Origin: Liolophura sinensis
Lineage: Eukaryota; Mollusca; Polyplacophora; Chitonida; Chitonidae
Assembly: GCF_032854445.1 (NCBI RefSeq)
Contig: NC_088296.1
Span: 2,875,246-2,939,245, forward strand
DNA: 64,000 nucleotides
Reading direction: 5' to 3'
The notes under the pieces were generated by a model. It saw only the letters and a list, made by a program, of their open reading frames with translations, was not told where the DNA came from and searched no databases. Both the position numbers and the translations under genes were made by a program. Of the stretch, positions 34,656 to 47,149 are shown one piece after another (positions within the stretch are counted from its first letter, which is position 1; each line of letters opens with the position of its first letter).

Positions 34656-37136
34656 GATACAGATCAGCTGATATTTGGAGCAGTAATCGGACAAAGAGGA
34701 AACCAACCACATCTGAGAAGATACACGTCAGGTAATATACGGACCCGGTGGTATACAAAACGACCCCCGGAGAAGATACACGTCAGGTAATATACGGACC
34801 CGGTGGTATACAAAACGACCCACAAGTCGTTCAACTCATTGCCACATCTGCGACTTAACATGGGTTCCAGAGCAGTTTCAAGTCGATTGAAATAGGACTG
34901 GGCGCGGATTCTGGAATATCGCCGAAGACTACAATGTTGTTCCATACCCATGAATGGTCATGTGTTTTTGTTTTTGATGCACTGGGAAGAGCTATCTGTC
35001 TTCTTTCCTCAGTACAACCACAGTTATCTCCCTTGAGTCAATTCACATTTATCTCGAGTTGGACACAGACCCCCATTACAACTTCCGTTTTTCGGTAGGG
35101 ACAATTATAGTTCTATGTATTTAAGGGTGTAAAGTTTTTTTTTTTGCTGCCAGTCTGCCGTTTTTGGTGTACAGGTGCATGCATGGTATCAAAATGATGG
35201 AAATTGTCTAAGCTTTGGGCAGGTATGAATTTTAATGATGAAAGTTTGAAATTCTGGGCGAGAGGACACAAGGAGACAGGTGGTGATGATGCTGCGAGTG
35301 ACGTTGCCTTGGCGTTGCTAGGCACCCCACCCAGTTGCAGGCGTAGAAAGATCCAGATTTTGACAGTCAACCTATGTCAAGATTTTTATGGCTTCTTTCT
35401 CACAGGCTGGTCAAGGTATACACCAAAGATTATTGGCCACGGAATGTTTGGGACTGAGCTACAGCACTAAACGTTAACATTGTCGCTTGTGGAAAACTAA
35501 TGGGGGTCTGTGGGCAGTTAAGTTTAAATCCTTTGGATCTTGGTAATACAGTTCATTAATAGTGAACAAATCCCTCCAAGAATCATATAAGTTAAACTTG
35601 AACGTGTTGAATGTGAAATTGGTATCAGTAAATCTTTGGATACGGTTTATGATTTAAGAGTGTATTACTACGTTTCAATGAAACTACAACTCAAGCATTC
35701 AAACGACGATTACTTAATACACAATCACATATTTATTTACCGTATTTTTTAGAAGAGCACAGAAATACTAAATATAGCGAATGGCAAATGTCATCGAGTC
35801 ATACATAAATACAATAATAACAGTAAGCAGATGAAATGTCACAGCGCGCTTCTGTACAACACCTCATCATGACCAGAGGTTGTCATCGCTAAAATAATGG
35901 TGACGAAAGCACTTTTTCTGCGTAAAATATATCCCGTACAACGATAAGTTTCAGAATTCAAAGATGATTTGACAACTGATACTGAGTCGAATATGTCCTT
36001 CATAAACACTGTTGCTAGTTTTAAAATACATCTATGGGAACCACGGACTCAAACACATAATGACAAAGTCACAGATGACAACAGAAGACCTTTCAATACA
36101 CGGCTTGATGTGCACATCAAGCTGGAGACGTCTTGGAGGTTAAAGTTAAAATGAAACAATCGTCCCATTCTTCACAGCACACAAAGTCAAACATGGCCAT
36201 TAACATGTGAAGTTAATTAAACATAAGAAGGAGGCAGCTCATGTTGTCGTTATTCATACATGTAAGAAATAAAACAGAATCCACGTTAATACATGTACAA
36301 CAAAAGTGATAAGATTCATCACTGAAAAATTGTGGACAGGATTGTTTGTATCAAACTTTGAAAATCAACACCAAAGATAAACGGTATAACAACTATACAC
36401 CTATCAGTTCACCGGACTAAGCACATCCAAGTCAAACACAATCTATATTCTGAACAAAATCCTTAAACAACCGACACACAGCATACATGCAATCAACGTA
36501 TATACATGTATTAATACAAGCATATAATACAGCTAAAACATATGATTTGCACAGGGCAAATTATTACATTGTCATCATATATAATCACCAGAAACGGTGT
36601 AATACTTACAGGATAGGATCTACCTGGGCAGAGATTACAATGTGTAGTAATGCATATCATCTAACCTCACAGTACTTACAACGAAATCTCACTTAAAGGA
36701 AATATTTATAATTTATAATATAAATGGTTAGCATCCTTCCTGACACTGCTTACATACATAAAAAGAGTTTTTAAACACATTTCTTTTACACTTTTGCAAC
36801 ACGTATTGGTTTTTATTCATAAAAGAAATATGTCTTGTAACTAAGATATGTGTTTATTATGGTAAACACATGAGACATTTACATTGTAATGGGGTGGATA
36901 TATTAGGGAAAAGACATATTTCAAAAAACAACTGATTATACTGAGTGCAGACAGTTGATAAACATATCAAATTGTTTATTGTTGTAAACAATTGACATGT
37001 TTTTACTCTAATGCGCCACACTGTTCATGTATTTACTCCAGCTATGGCTAAGTACCTGTAATGTTAATGTGTTAGTAAAGGCAAAGTTTCAGTAAACAAA
37101 TTAAAAAGAAAAAATAGCCAAACATACAGGAAAAAT

Positions 37137-37333
37137 TCATTGATTGGTATTAAGGCCGCACATACCTATACCACAGCTGAGAACATTATGGCGGGAGGAA
37201 ACCGGGCAAAGTCTGGGAGAACACATGACTATCCGCAGTTTTCTACCAGACCTTCATTAATTTACGGCTGGAGAGGGAGCCAGCATTTGTAAGAGGCTCC
37301 TGGATCATAACGCCAGACTGGCAGGCTAACCAA
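37137..37333 (-). mobile_element. SINE-1 copy, duplicate of 3028-3224
   Basis: Same breakpoints and body as the left duplication copy. Confidence 0.7.
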
Positions 37334-37653
37334 ACATGTCTTGTTGGACGTATGATTAGCCATACCTTACAGGATAGGTCAATGGAAGAAATTTTTTGTT
37401 TGCATTCTATCTAAACAAACTTCTATTAAACTAGAAAAAAAACACCTCTTGAAGCATGGCACTCTCCAGGAGGGTCTGTTGGCTTATACTCAAAGAGATA
37501 ACTTGAACCGACAGGTTATATCCTTCATAGACATGAGGTGAACACCTCAGTGTAAGGTATAAATGAGGTGTATATGGGGTGTGCATTTCACGTACACCTC
37601 AGTGTGAGGTATAGTGGAGATGTACACCCCAACTATGTTATCGGAGGTGTACA

Positions 37654-37840
37654 GTTGGTTTGCGCGCTAGAGCTGCGTAATGACGCAGGAGACTCTGACT
37701 AACGTCGTAGCTGTGAGTTCAAGTCCAGCTCACGCTGGCCTCTTCTCCGCCCGTACGAGGGAAGGTCTGGCAGCACCCTGAGGATGACCGTGTGTTTTCC
37801 CCGGGCTGCGCCAGGTTTCCCCCCACCATAATGCTGGCCT
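37654..37840 (+). mobile_element. SINE-1 copy, duplicate of 3545-3736
   Basis: Head GCGCGCTAGAGC and B-box GAGTTCAAGTCC are better preserved here than in the left copy. Confidence 0.75.
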
Positions 37841-37844
37841 CAAA

Positions 37845-38706
37845 TACACCTTAGCAACTTTGAAAAAAACTCAACACTTAGACATGTTACACGACGTACC
37901 TAAGGTTCATCTCACAATTTTTTTTTTAAAATCTTAAAATAAGAGACCGGATTCAGGCATTTTACTTCAAACAAAATGATCACTACAAAATTACAAATGT
38001 CTTTTTTTTTTTGGCCAAAAAAAACATGTTTACAAATTAAACATAGGGTGAGCAAAATATTGTCCAACCGCATGGCACGTATACATGTATATTTGTCCCT
38101 GATTATTCAAAGATGGCTGCCCCAAAAAGTGTGCATATTCTAGGCTGTGGGGAAAAAAACCCCAAAAATGCACTGACTGATACTTCCTGGGGCTGAATTT
38201 ATAAAGTGTGAGCACACACGAACATCTGAAGTCAACAGAAAAAGAGTAACACTAATTTTTGTTCAAGCACCTTGTAAGCCATGTAAATGTAAATTGCTGT
38301 GGTTGTTGTAATTTAGCTGCGAATTACGGATACTGTACATAAAGAACTGCATTCATCTACAGATTTACAGCTGAAATTATCTATCATTTATACAGCCGTT
38401 AGCTTAGTGTTTTGAGATTGTTTTCTGCCAAATTCAACGTGAAAACAGTGGGTTAAATGTTACATTCAGGTACATCCACCTTGCCAATAGCATATACCTG
38501 AGCTATACCTCCACCTGTACCTCTGTTACACCCCAGGCAGCATTTTTTTACCAACCACAATACCCCAAATACACCTTCAGTACACCTCACATACATGTAG
38601 ACCTACACCACCATGTACACGTTTACATCAGGCACACCATAGGATATGCTACACCTCAATGGTACACCTCAGATGTGCCTCAAGTATGCCTTCAGTACAC
38701 CTTGTA
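37845..38706. repeat. Copy of the TACACCT-rich dispersed repeat in the right duplication
   Basis: Near-identical to 3740-4640; carried by the 8.65-kb duplication. Confidence 0.8.
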
Positions 38707-39363
38707 GGTTAAACCTGCGCAATTCGGGCAATTGGGTCAAATATTTTCTTCCGAAAACTCGAGGGTAAACGAGCAATGAAAAAAAAAAGGATAAAAGTGC
38801 CACAAAGACACACTATGAATTTCTGCACTGCTCTTTTGCATTCAATTAAACCATATCAGAATTTTATTTGTTTTGGATGGAACTAAAAAAAACTTCTGCT
38901 CAGTATTATTGCACACCACATAAAGGTTACCAAGGTAAGAAGAGGTCATGCCTTCACTTCCAAACAAATGGTGGTGATGAAAGGTTGATATTTCAAATGT
39001 TGTAGAGAAAGGTGCAAACTCCATGTACAGGTTTGGGATGGTAACACATAAAAGTGTAGTAGGGGATATATCTATCTGATCTTGGATTTGACAAATTTAC
39101 TACATAAATCTAAAGAAAAAAAATCAAAAAACCAATTTTCACCCATCACCTTTATTGTAATAAGGTCAAGTTGTGAGTGCCTTAACTGAACTATTTTTGG
39201 GAATTTACCATGGGTTATCCCCAACCATTACAACCCAAACCCTGTCTACACCCCACTGCGACTCCCATCTTACCTTTTTGACGCAAAATTCCCCCCTTGC
39301 GCTTGTATTTCCTAATTTCATTTACACAGGTGAGTGTAATACTGCATTTATTTGAATAGAACT

Positions 39364-39514
39364 GTTTCAGGAGGTATATAGATGGGCGTAGCAAGTTTTT
39401 TTTATCACCTATTCTGAAACAAATACATGCATGTGTGACCCTTAGTATAGCAATGCACAATTATGTATTACAGTTTTGTTATACGCAAGGTGAATTTACA
39501 ACATTAAATATGCT
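39364..39514. other. 151-bp segment present only in the right duplication copy
   Basis: The left copy reads GAACTAATGCTG without it (about 5275). The segment contains an inverted pair, GTTTCAG and CTGAAAC, near its left end. No clear target duplication. Confidence 0.7.
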
Positions 39515-40823
39515 AATGCTGTGTTTCAAAATAGGTCTGAACGTTGATCTGTTTTTTGTCTGGTGAAATCTGATTAAATGTGCTGTCTCTGCAACAATAA
39601 TAGTACAAATTTGTTTCGTTCTATTTAATTCGTTTCTACAGGTAAAAGTGGAGATACGCTTAGCAATTCCTACACAACTTCTGCCCTAGGGGGGAGAAGT
39701 GGTCAAATTTTAGCATCTAAGGACAAGTGTTAGATTTTAAGAAAATACAGGGTTAATGTTCATTTCTTCAGATTTTCTTTTAGACAGAAAAGAAATTTAA
39801 ACCACTTTCTGCACAAAACATCCTATCCCAGACATTTACGTGTAGAGTATCAACCCAGGTGGGCCACTACCCACAGCCCTGAAACCTGAAATTAGTCAAA
39901 ATTCATCAATTCATATATAAGTATTACTAACAAAAACTTTTAAAACTGAGTCCTCATTATAGGTCACACATGCGCATTTCGGGAAAATGGGTCCATGATT
40001 CGCCTCCGAACTGAAGTTAGAGGACTAACTCTATAAAACTGACACAGAGACATTTAAGCTGTTCATACACCGTACATTTCTGCTGTACTACTTTGCATTT
40101 AACATGTCTAAATAAAATACATCGGATTTTGTTTCAAACAGAACACAAAACTTTTCCCCCACTGGTATTACCCACCTCTCTAGAGGTAAACTAATGTTAT
40201 GACCTCACTTTCAGCCACTACAGCTAAAAAAAATGGTAGCTGAGAATATTGTAGACAAAAGTGCAAGCTGCATGTGGAGGTATGACAAGGTACCATGCGA
40301 AAGTTAGGGTATATATATTATTCACCTTGAAGATTTACTACATAATTTTTGTCTAACCTAAATGGGTAAGGGATATTTCTCTCACTGAGTTTTTTCCTTA
40401 GGACCTAAAGTTACATAACACAACAAGAATTACTACATGTACCATGTTGACAATATGTATTGTCATGTATAAACTGTGACCCGTTTTGCTCAGTGACATT
40501 CCTGATAATGCTGATTTACAAGTCACCATTACTAAAAATAAAACAACCCAGTCATTATCTACATGTATTTTGTCTGGAAGAAAATTGACATTGATGTTCA
40601 GGACAAGTGAAACAGACTGTGTATAACTACACCAAGCTGTAAGCTTGTCACAGATCACTGACCACTTTGCAGAACAAGCTATACATACTGAATTAGCCAC
40701 ACTGCTCACATTAACTAAAACAGCAATGATTCTGTTGTTGTTTTTTTTAAAAAACTAACAAAACAGTCTCCTTCAACACATGATAATATGATGGAAAAGA
40801 TATAATAAAAAATTACCCGATGG

Positions 40824-41407
40824 TCAGGAAGTGCTTATCATATCACAGAGAACTTGAGGCAGAGTTGCAGAGTCACCCGTTATCAGACGAGCAGACACAG
40901 ACACAGATTCAGACCAGATACCAAACTCAACCGATGGCACGAGAGGCTCTGTGACGATAACATCACTGACAGTGTACATTACCTGGTTGTTGTCACAGTC
41001 CAGGACTGTCAGTGTGTGGTCATCACAGTCCAGGTACACACCCAGGTGATGAGGTCGTGTGTAACGTCTCCACTGTAGATAGCCAGGTTTGATCTCACCA
41101 CGACCACTGTGACTATCACACCTGACCTCATCACCACGGTACTCCATCTCAATGTACCAGGAGTTACGGCCACGGTCTGTCTCCTCACTCACATCACAGC
41201 TCTCCTGTGTCACTCCTACATCACAGTAACAGTCATGTGAACAGGTGATGTGTATCTCCCAGTAGTACCTGCCCGTCTGGTAACGCCCGTCTGTCACAGC
41301 TCTCCTCCACCACAACACCCAGGACAAGTCCTCAGCCTCTACCACACAGCCGCTGTCAGTGATTCTCAGCTTCCTGTCGTCTGTCTCTGTGAATCTCAGC
41401 GTCGGCT
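40824..41407 (-). CDS. B30.2/SPRY exon, copy 2 (orphan TRIM exon)
   Basis: 584 nt with the same acceptor (TGTTTTTGCAG), the same entering phase (two bases completing a codon) and the same C-terminus (DMISTS) as the copy 1 exon. It encodes 193 residues without interruption. Flanking intron and 3' DNA match copy 1 almost base for base, yet the protein has roughly 30 differences plus two small length changes, grouped in patches. RING, B-box and coiled-coil exons would lie to the right, where the duplication ends at 42.88 kb and an N gap follows. It may belong to a second gene hidden by the gap, be an allele of copy 1, or be an orphan exon. Confidence 0.8.
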
Positions 41408-42186
41408 CTGCAAAAACACAACAAAAGCAGCATAAACAACAGAAAACCATAAACACACGCTGTTAGAGTGAGGTGTAAATACCTGTACACATACGGTGGT
41501 TTTACTTGCTCAACACAATCTCTTGAAATAAAATGACATGTATTTTTGACATTAATGTAATTTATATACAGATCTCTGTCATTTTCAGCCAGTTTAAAAG
41601 AGTTGAGCTTCGACAAGAACTGTATCCATCACATAGACATAGACTAAGTACTGGGTTAAAATACAGGCTTTTAGCGGTCTAATTTGTTTAAAACTTATCA
41701 CTTACAACAAGAATAATACCTTCCTCTATCCAGCCATTGGTTTTAGTTGTAAGTTATGGCACATTTGAACACTCAATTCACTATCAAGCTGCCTGTTAGG
41801 CCTGTTGTCATTCGTGGAGTACCGAAGCCGTCTGTGTAATAAGGGAGGTAACTCGCCACACATAACTTACCAAGTGAGTTTCATTGTCACAATAACCCCA
41901 AAGACTATTTAATCCACCAGAAGAAGTCAGCTAAATTTTCTTCAATTTGCCATTTTTTTAAAGATACCTAAATATTTAAATATTAACAACAAACTTATAT
42001 TGAGGGAGGAAGGACATGTAAACCTCATACTCTTATACATGGAATCTATACCCTTTAACATTAATAATGAAACAGATATGAGGGCATTTTTTCTCTTTTT
42101 TCCCACCTTTGAAATAAGTGTTTGACTACATTTGAATCTAGGAAATAATGGCGAATTTTTACTTGATTACTTGTTAGTAATAATTA

Positions 42187-42441
42187 GGGGACCTCCGTGG
42201 TTCAGTTGGTTAGCGCGCTAGCGCAGCGTAATGAAACAGAAGGCTCTTACCATGCAATGCGGTCGCTGTGAGTTCAAGTCCAGCTCATGCTGGCCTCCTC
42301 TTCCGCCGTTCGTATAAAGGTCTTCCAGCAACCTGCAGATGGTCGTGGGTTTCCACCGGGCTATGCCCAGTTTCCTCCCACCATAATGCTTGCCGCCGTC
42401 GTCTAAGTGAAATATTCTTGAGTACGGCGTAAAGCACAAAA
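42187..42441 (+). mobile_element. SINE-1, full-length, duplicate of 7961-8214
   Basis: A box TGGTTCAGTTGGTTAGCG and B box GAGTTCAAGTCC intact; same insertion point as the left copy. Confidence 0.9.
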
Positions 42442-42704
42442 AATTGGGTGCAACATGTTATCTGTCCTGCTCTAAGAGTGTACACCTGCTCTTGTACACA
42501 TGGAGTAAACATCACCCAGACACCACAGAATACACAAACACCACTCCTGATCTAACATTACACGCGCTGATTTGGAAATACAAGGCAGACACCGATGGCT
42601 TCACTACCATCTGTTCTGATCTAATTTTGAAGCTGCTGATATATAATTCTGCTATGTACCTTCCTCTTTTTGTGACTTCTGGGCCAACTGTACATTAATC
42701 TGAA

Positions 42705-42873
42705 TCTCGTGTGCACATCCGACTGTGTAGGCCTACCTCACATTAGTCTGTGTCGTCTGTGCCCACCCTACTGTATAGCCTACCTCACATTAGCCTGTGT
42801 CTTCTGTGCACACCCTACTGTATACCTCACCTTAGTCTGTGTCTCCTGTGCACATCCTACTGTATAACTCACA
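42705..42873. repeat. Truncated copy of the 42-bp minisatellite
   Basis: About four units homologous to the array at 8480; the first two carry a short extra insertion (TAGGCC-type). It stops abruptly 17 bases before the N gap. Confidence 0.85.
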
Positions 42874-42890
42874 TTTTTAGATCTTGATCG

Positions 42891-43090
42891 NNNNNNNNNN
42901 NNNNNNNNNNNNNNNNNNNNNNNNNNNNNNNNNNNNNNNNNNNNNNNNNNNNNNNNNNNNNNNNNNNNNNNNNNNNNNNNNNNNNNNNNNNNNNNNNNNN
43001 NNNNNNNNNNNNNNNNNNNNNNNNNNNNNNNNNNNNNNNNNNNNNNNNNNNNNNNNNNNNNNNNNNNNNNNNNNNNNNNNNNNNNNNNNN
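42891..43090. other. Assembly gap of 200 N
   Basis: Exactly 200 N separate a truncated 42-bp array from an unrelated 30-bp array. The round number suggests a placeholder, so the true size and order across it are unknown. Upstream exons of a second TRIM gene could be hidden here. Confidence 0.98.
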
Positions 43091-44232
43091 ACAGTAACCG
43101 TCCTGATGTGCTAGGTTGTCTCAGTGACCGTCCTGATGTGCTAGGTTGTCTCAGTGACCGTCCTGATGTGCTAGATTGTCTCAGTGACCGTCCTGATGTG
43201 CAAGGTTGTCTCAGTGACAGTCCTGATGTGCTAGATTGTCTCAGTGACCGTCCCGATGTGCTAGGATGTCTCAGTGACCGTCCTGATGTGCTAGGTTGTC
43301 TCAGTGACCGTCCTGATGTGCTAGGTTGTCTCAGTGATCGTCCCGATGTGCTAGGTTGTCTCAGTTTCTGTCCTGATGTGCTAGATTGTCTCAGTGATCT
43401 TCCTAATGTGCTAGGTTGACTCAGTGACCGTCCTGATGTGCTAGATTGTCTCAGTGATCGTCCCGATGTGCTAGATTGTCTCAGTGATCGTCCCGATGTG
43501 CTAGGTTGTCTCAGTGACCGTCCTGATGTGCTAGGTTGTCTCAGTGATCGTCCTGATATGCTAGGTTGTCACAGTGTCCGTCCGGATGTGCTGGTTTGTC
43601 TCAGTGTCCGTCCCGATGTGCTAGGTTGTCTCAGTGACGTACCGATGTGCTAGATTGTCTCAGTGATCGTCCCGATGTGCTAGGTTGTCTCAGTGTCCGT
43701 CCCGATGTGCTAGTTTGTCTCAGTGTCCGTCCCGATGTGCTAGTTTGTCTCAGTGATCGTCCCGATGTGCTAGTTTGTCTCAGTGTCCGTCCTGATGTGC
43801 TAGGTTGTCTCAGTGTCCGTCCCGATGTGCTAGTTTGTCTCAGTGACCGTCCTGATGTACTAGGTTGTCTCAGTGACCGTCCTGATGTGCTAGTCTGTCT
43901 CAGTGATCGTCCTGATATGCTAGGTTGTCTCAGTGTCCGTCCGGATGTGCTGGTTTGTCTCAGTGTCCGTCCCGATGTGCTAGGTTGTCTCAGTGACGTA
44001 CCGATGTGCTAGATTGTCTCAGTGTCCGTCCCGATGTGCTAGTTTGTCTCAGTGATCGTCCTGATGTGCGAGTTTGTCTCAGTGATCGTCCCGATGTGCT
44101 AGTTTGTCTCAGTGACCGTCCCGATGTGCTAGGTTGTCTCAGTGATCGTCCTGATGTGCTAGTTTGTCTCAGTGACCGTCCCGATGTGCTAGGTTGTCTC
44201 AGTGGCCGCCCTGATGTGCTAGATTGTCTAAG
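43091..44232. repeat. 30-bp minisatellite with 359-bp higher-order repeat
   Basis: About 38 units of 30 bp (core GATGTGCTAGGTTGTCTCAG). A 29-bp variant (GTGACGTACCGATG) occurs at 43632 and again at 43991, embedded in the same series of unit variants, so blocks of 12 units minus 1 bp were themselves duplicated. Open frames encode a ten-residue CLSDRPDVLG repeat, interrupted at each 29-bp unit. Judged non-coding. Confidence 0.92.
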
Positions 44233-44249
44233 CGATGAAATATTTCTTT

Positions 44250-44332
44250 TCTTTATCTGATTTTTGTTTTACGACGTACTGAAAATATTTGACTTATACA
44301 ACGGTGGGGTCGGCATTATGGTAGGATAAAGC
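44250..44332 (-). mobile_element. SINE-1 3' fragment
   Basis: GTTTTACGACGTACTGAAAA, then GGCATTATGGTAGGAT; abuts the end of the 30-bp array. Confidence 0.65.
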
Positions 44333-45051
44333 TGGCTGTTTTTCTTAGAAGCTTGCTAGTGGTTTGTTGTTCTGATTTGGTGCGGCTACTCTGATATGTT
44401 GGTGCATGGTGGTAGTTTATTTTTACATACATTGCTCTGTGCATCATTGATATGACTTTGAGTTTATGCATCTATATGAAACCAGATTCTGGGTTAGATA
44501 CAACGCTTTCAGCTACACTCGTGACAACACGCATGGCGTCCTTTTGGATATTCTCTATAAAAATTTATACATAGTTTCTAAGCATTTTCTATACATCCGA
44601 TATTTAAGAACTCTGTACATGTTTAGCTTTTATTGGCAGACACCACAAGCTTGTCTATGCCCGCAGCACGAGGACAACACCATTCGTGCGCGATTTGCTC
44701 CGATCTCGTGCCGCGGGTCGCATGCTACGGATTAGGTGCTAAGGATTAGGTGTTGTGGATTATGCTTTTTATGTTTTGCGTGTTGGTAATGTATGACATG
44801 TCAGCGGTAAAGCTTGAGGCGGTTGCTATCGCGTAGGCTAAAAAATATCCGCACAAAAACTGAACTGAGATTATTTATTGAGCTATCACATGTATCTTGA
44901 TTTTAAGCAGGGAATATTGAAATGTTTAAACCTAAATAATTAATATGAATTGCGTGTTGAGATGGCATGCTCGACACCGTGGATGTTACAGACCGGAATC
45001 TTTTTTAACACCGTTGAAAACTGTTGACTCTTTCTATTTTTAGGTAGTTAA

Positions 45052-45168
45052 TTAATTTCTTTATTTGATTGGTTTGTAATACCTTACCCAAACCCAGAGC
45101 CCGGTTTCTTCCGACCATATTGGTGGATGCCGTCGTATAAGTAAAAGGCCAATAAAATAAAGAAATAA
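45052..45168. mobile_element. Two SINE-1 3' fragments in inverted arrangement
   Basis: A minus-strand tail (TTTCTTTATTTGATTGGTTT) is followed within 20 bp by a plus-strand body and tail (CCCGGTTTCTTCCGACCATA, then CCAATAAAATAAAGAAATAA). This is a potential hairpin, probably from an internal deletion or insertion. Confidence 0.55.
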
Positions 45169-45512
45169 ACCGTATTTATACTCAAAAGTTATTCTTTTAT
45201 ATCACGGCTAGCATGTTTATCGCTCCGGTAAGCCAGACTTCTGGAAATAAACCACGGCACTGCGCGCCAGGTACGTGTGATATCCTAACCTATAGCTACA
45301 CTGGCGAGGAGGAGTGTGTGTAAGCGTTTTTTGGACACGGCATTAAATAATGACTTGGGACTCGCAGGCTCAGCTGTTCATGGCGCTTGTGTGCTGCGAT
45401 CATCAAGACATCGACCAATGAGATTGCATGTTCGAAAACAGCTTTTGATGTTTCACCCGCGGCTTGAGGTCGAGCGGTTTGTCAGATATGTGGCTGAGAG
45501 CGAACGTTTTCT

Positions 45513-45664
45513 CCGGGTACTCCGGTTTTCCCCGGGTACTCCGGTTATCCCCCCGGGCACTCCGGTTTCCCCCGGGCACTCCGGTTTCCCCTGGGTACTC
45601 CGGTTTCCCCCGGGTACTCCGGTTTCGCCTGGGCACTCCGGTTTCCCACGAGTACTCAGGTTCC
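45513..45664. repeat. GC-rich 18-19-bp tandem repeat
   Basis: About eight units of CCCCGGGTACTCCGGTTT. The motif is the same as one inside a SINE-like body seen once at 54155-54180 and 57610-57645, and a CTATAAAGCTGACCG tail follows, so the array looks like a local expansion inside an old SINE. Confidence 0.85.
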
Positions 45665-47149
45665 CTACAACTATAAAGCTGACCGAGTACAAAAGTCATG
45701 AGTACCGCATTTTACACCAATTACGTTGTTTCTAGCGAGAATAGCCGGGGCACCACCCATGTTTATGAAACATGATTTTGTCATTAGGCTTTGTTTTGTA
45801 CTAGTTGAACACCAGTTTTCATATTCTGACACTTCGTTCGGAAGAAAATTCTCAACGTGAAGTGAACGCGGACATTCCATGGCAAACAGTACGAAAGACC
45901 AAAAATCAAAACCAGCGTGAAAAGCCGGCTCCGTTGATTTCTGCTCACGGAATTTTAATTTAGCTGATGTAGTAAATAAGAATTCCATAAAGATATGTGT
46001 GCTAATGGCTAAAGCAAATTTTGTCGGCGTTCAGACAAAGAAAAACCCTTGAGGATTCACGACCAGCCCCATTGATGGAGTCGGGCGTCATGGAAACAGA
46101 GCGTGGATGAATGAACCCCGGGGAAAGACACCCGCTATTGTCTATCACTAATACCTTGTCTGGCGCCGATCTCCGCGCGGACGTATATCTATCAGGAGGA
46201 ATCGTACCTTTGTCAGTTCTGATCAGTTCTTCAAAGAATATCCCACAGTTGTAGGCTTAACGATGGGCGTGAAAAATAATCTTCTGACTTCAGCGGATAA
46301 CGATATCTGCCAAGGGACGCAACCCCCGAAGTCGTATATTCCATGTGTTGTCAACAAGGGGATTTGAAATCCGGCATCGGTGTCACACGATTTTCACTTA
46401 TCTTCCTCCGGCCGTCACGTTGTATGGTATATCGAGGGTAACGATACAGTTTCATTTGATTTATAAATCTCGCGAGACTATAGAAGTTTAGTCACTTCCA
46501 TACATAGATTAAGGCCTGGGGTTATCAGATATCGGGGCCATCAGCTTTTTACACGGGGGACAAGATTTAGGATAGAGTATCGCTACCAAAAGTTTGGAAC
46601 CTGTCTGTGGATTTGGCTTAACGTATCCAGGACACATGTACCGTATTATTTACGTCTCCTCTTGGGTCCACTTGCGCTACGCCCTCTTAAGCTACGATCT
46701 AGTTGTCCGCAATTGCGAGGTAATGTCTTAAGTGCCCGGCTCGTATTTATCAAGTCGACTTCAGTCGTAAACGGCAAGTGATTTAAAAGCCAAAACTCAG
46801 GACAGAAATCAAATTGTGGTTGGTACATTGTTCTACAGGAAAAAATCAGTGTATAAATTTTAAACATTCTGGAGCAAAAATTGTTATTGTAGTGTGTTTA
46901 AATTTTGAACTTCTGACGTATGATAAGTATGGCGCGTGGTTATCGTACTGGTTACTACTCCATTTTTCTGTAAAATCACTTGCCATGACTGTGGGTTACA
47001 GCCATACTCAAATTCGTTTTCACTTACACGATTGTTGTCAGACTTATTGATGGAAGAAACTGGATTATCAAAGGAAAACCACCAGCCTTTGGCAAGTCAC
47101 TGACAAACTTCCCACGGGTGACACACAGATACACACACAATATTGGTGC

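Larger units (their letters stand above)
34228..42885. repeat. Right copy of the 8.65-kb duplication
   Basis: Same content and order as 1-8860, in direct orientation, ending after about four 42-bp minisatellite units just before the N gap. Its left boundary abuts the sequence following the 33-34 kb minisatellite. It could be a true tandem segmental duplication or an uncollapsed second haplotype joined at the gap. Confidence 0.9.
44333..47149. other. Intergenic, no gene recognised
   Basis: Contains only the inverted SINE-1 pair and the GC-rich 18-bp repeat. The 139- and 98-codon frames around 45.4 kb are produced by that repeat. Confidence 0.6.

Noticed and set aside
43108-44260. Cys/Asp repeat protein (CLSDRPDVLG repeats)
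   Set aside because: Shadow of the 30-bp array; frame broken at each 29-bp unit; no splice or start context.
45316-45735. 139-codon plus frame and overlapping minus frames
   Set aside because: Dominated by the GC-rich 18-bp repeat; all frames are open through it, so it is not informative.
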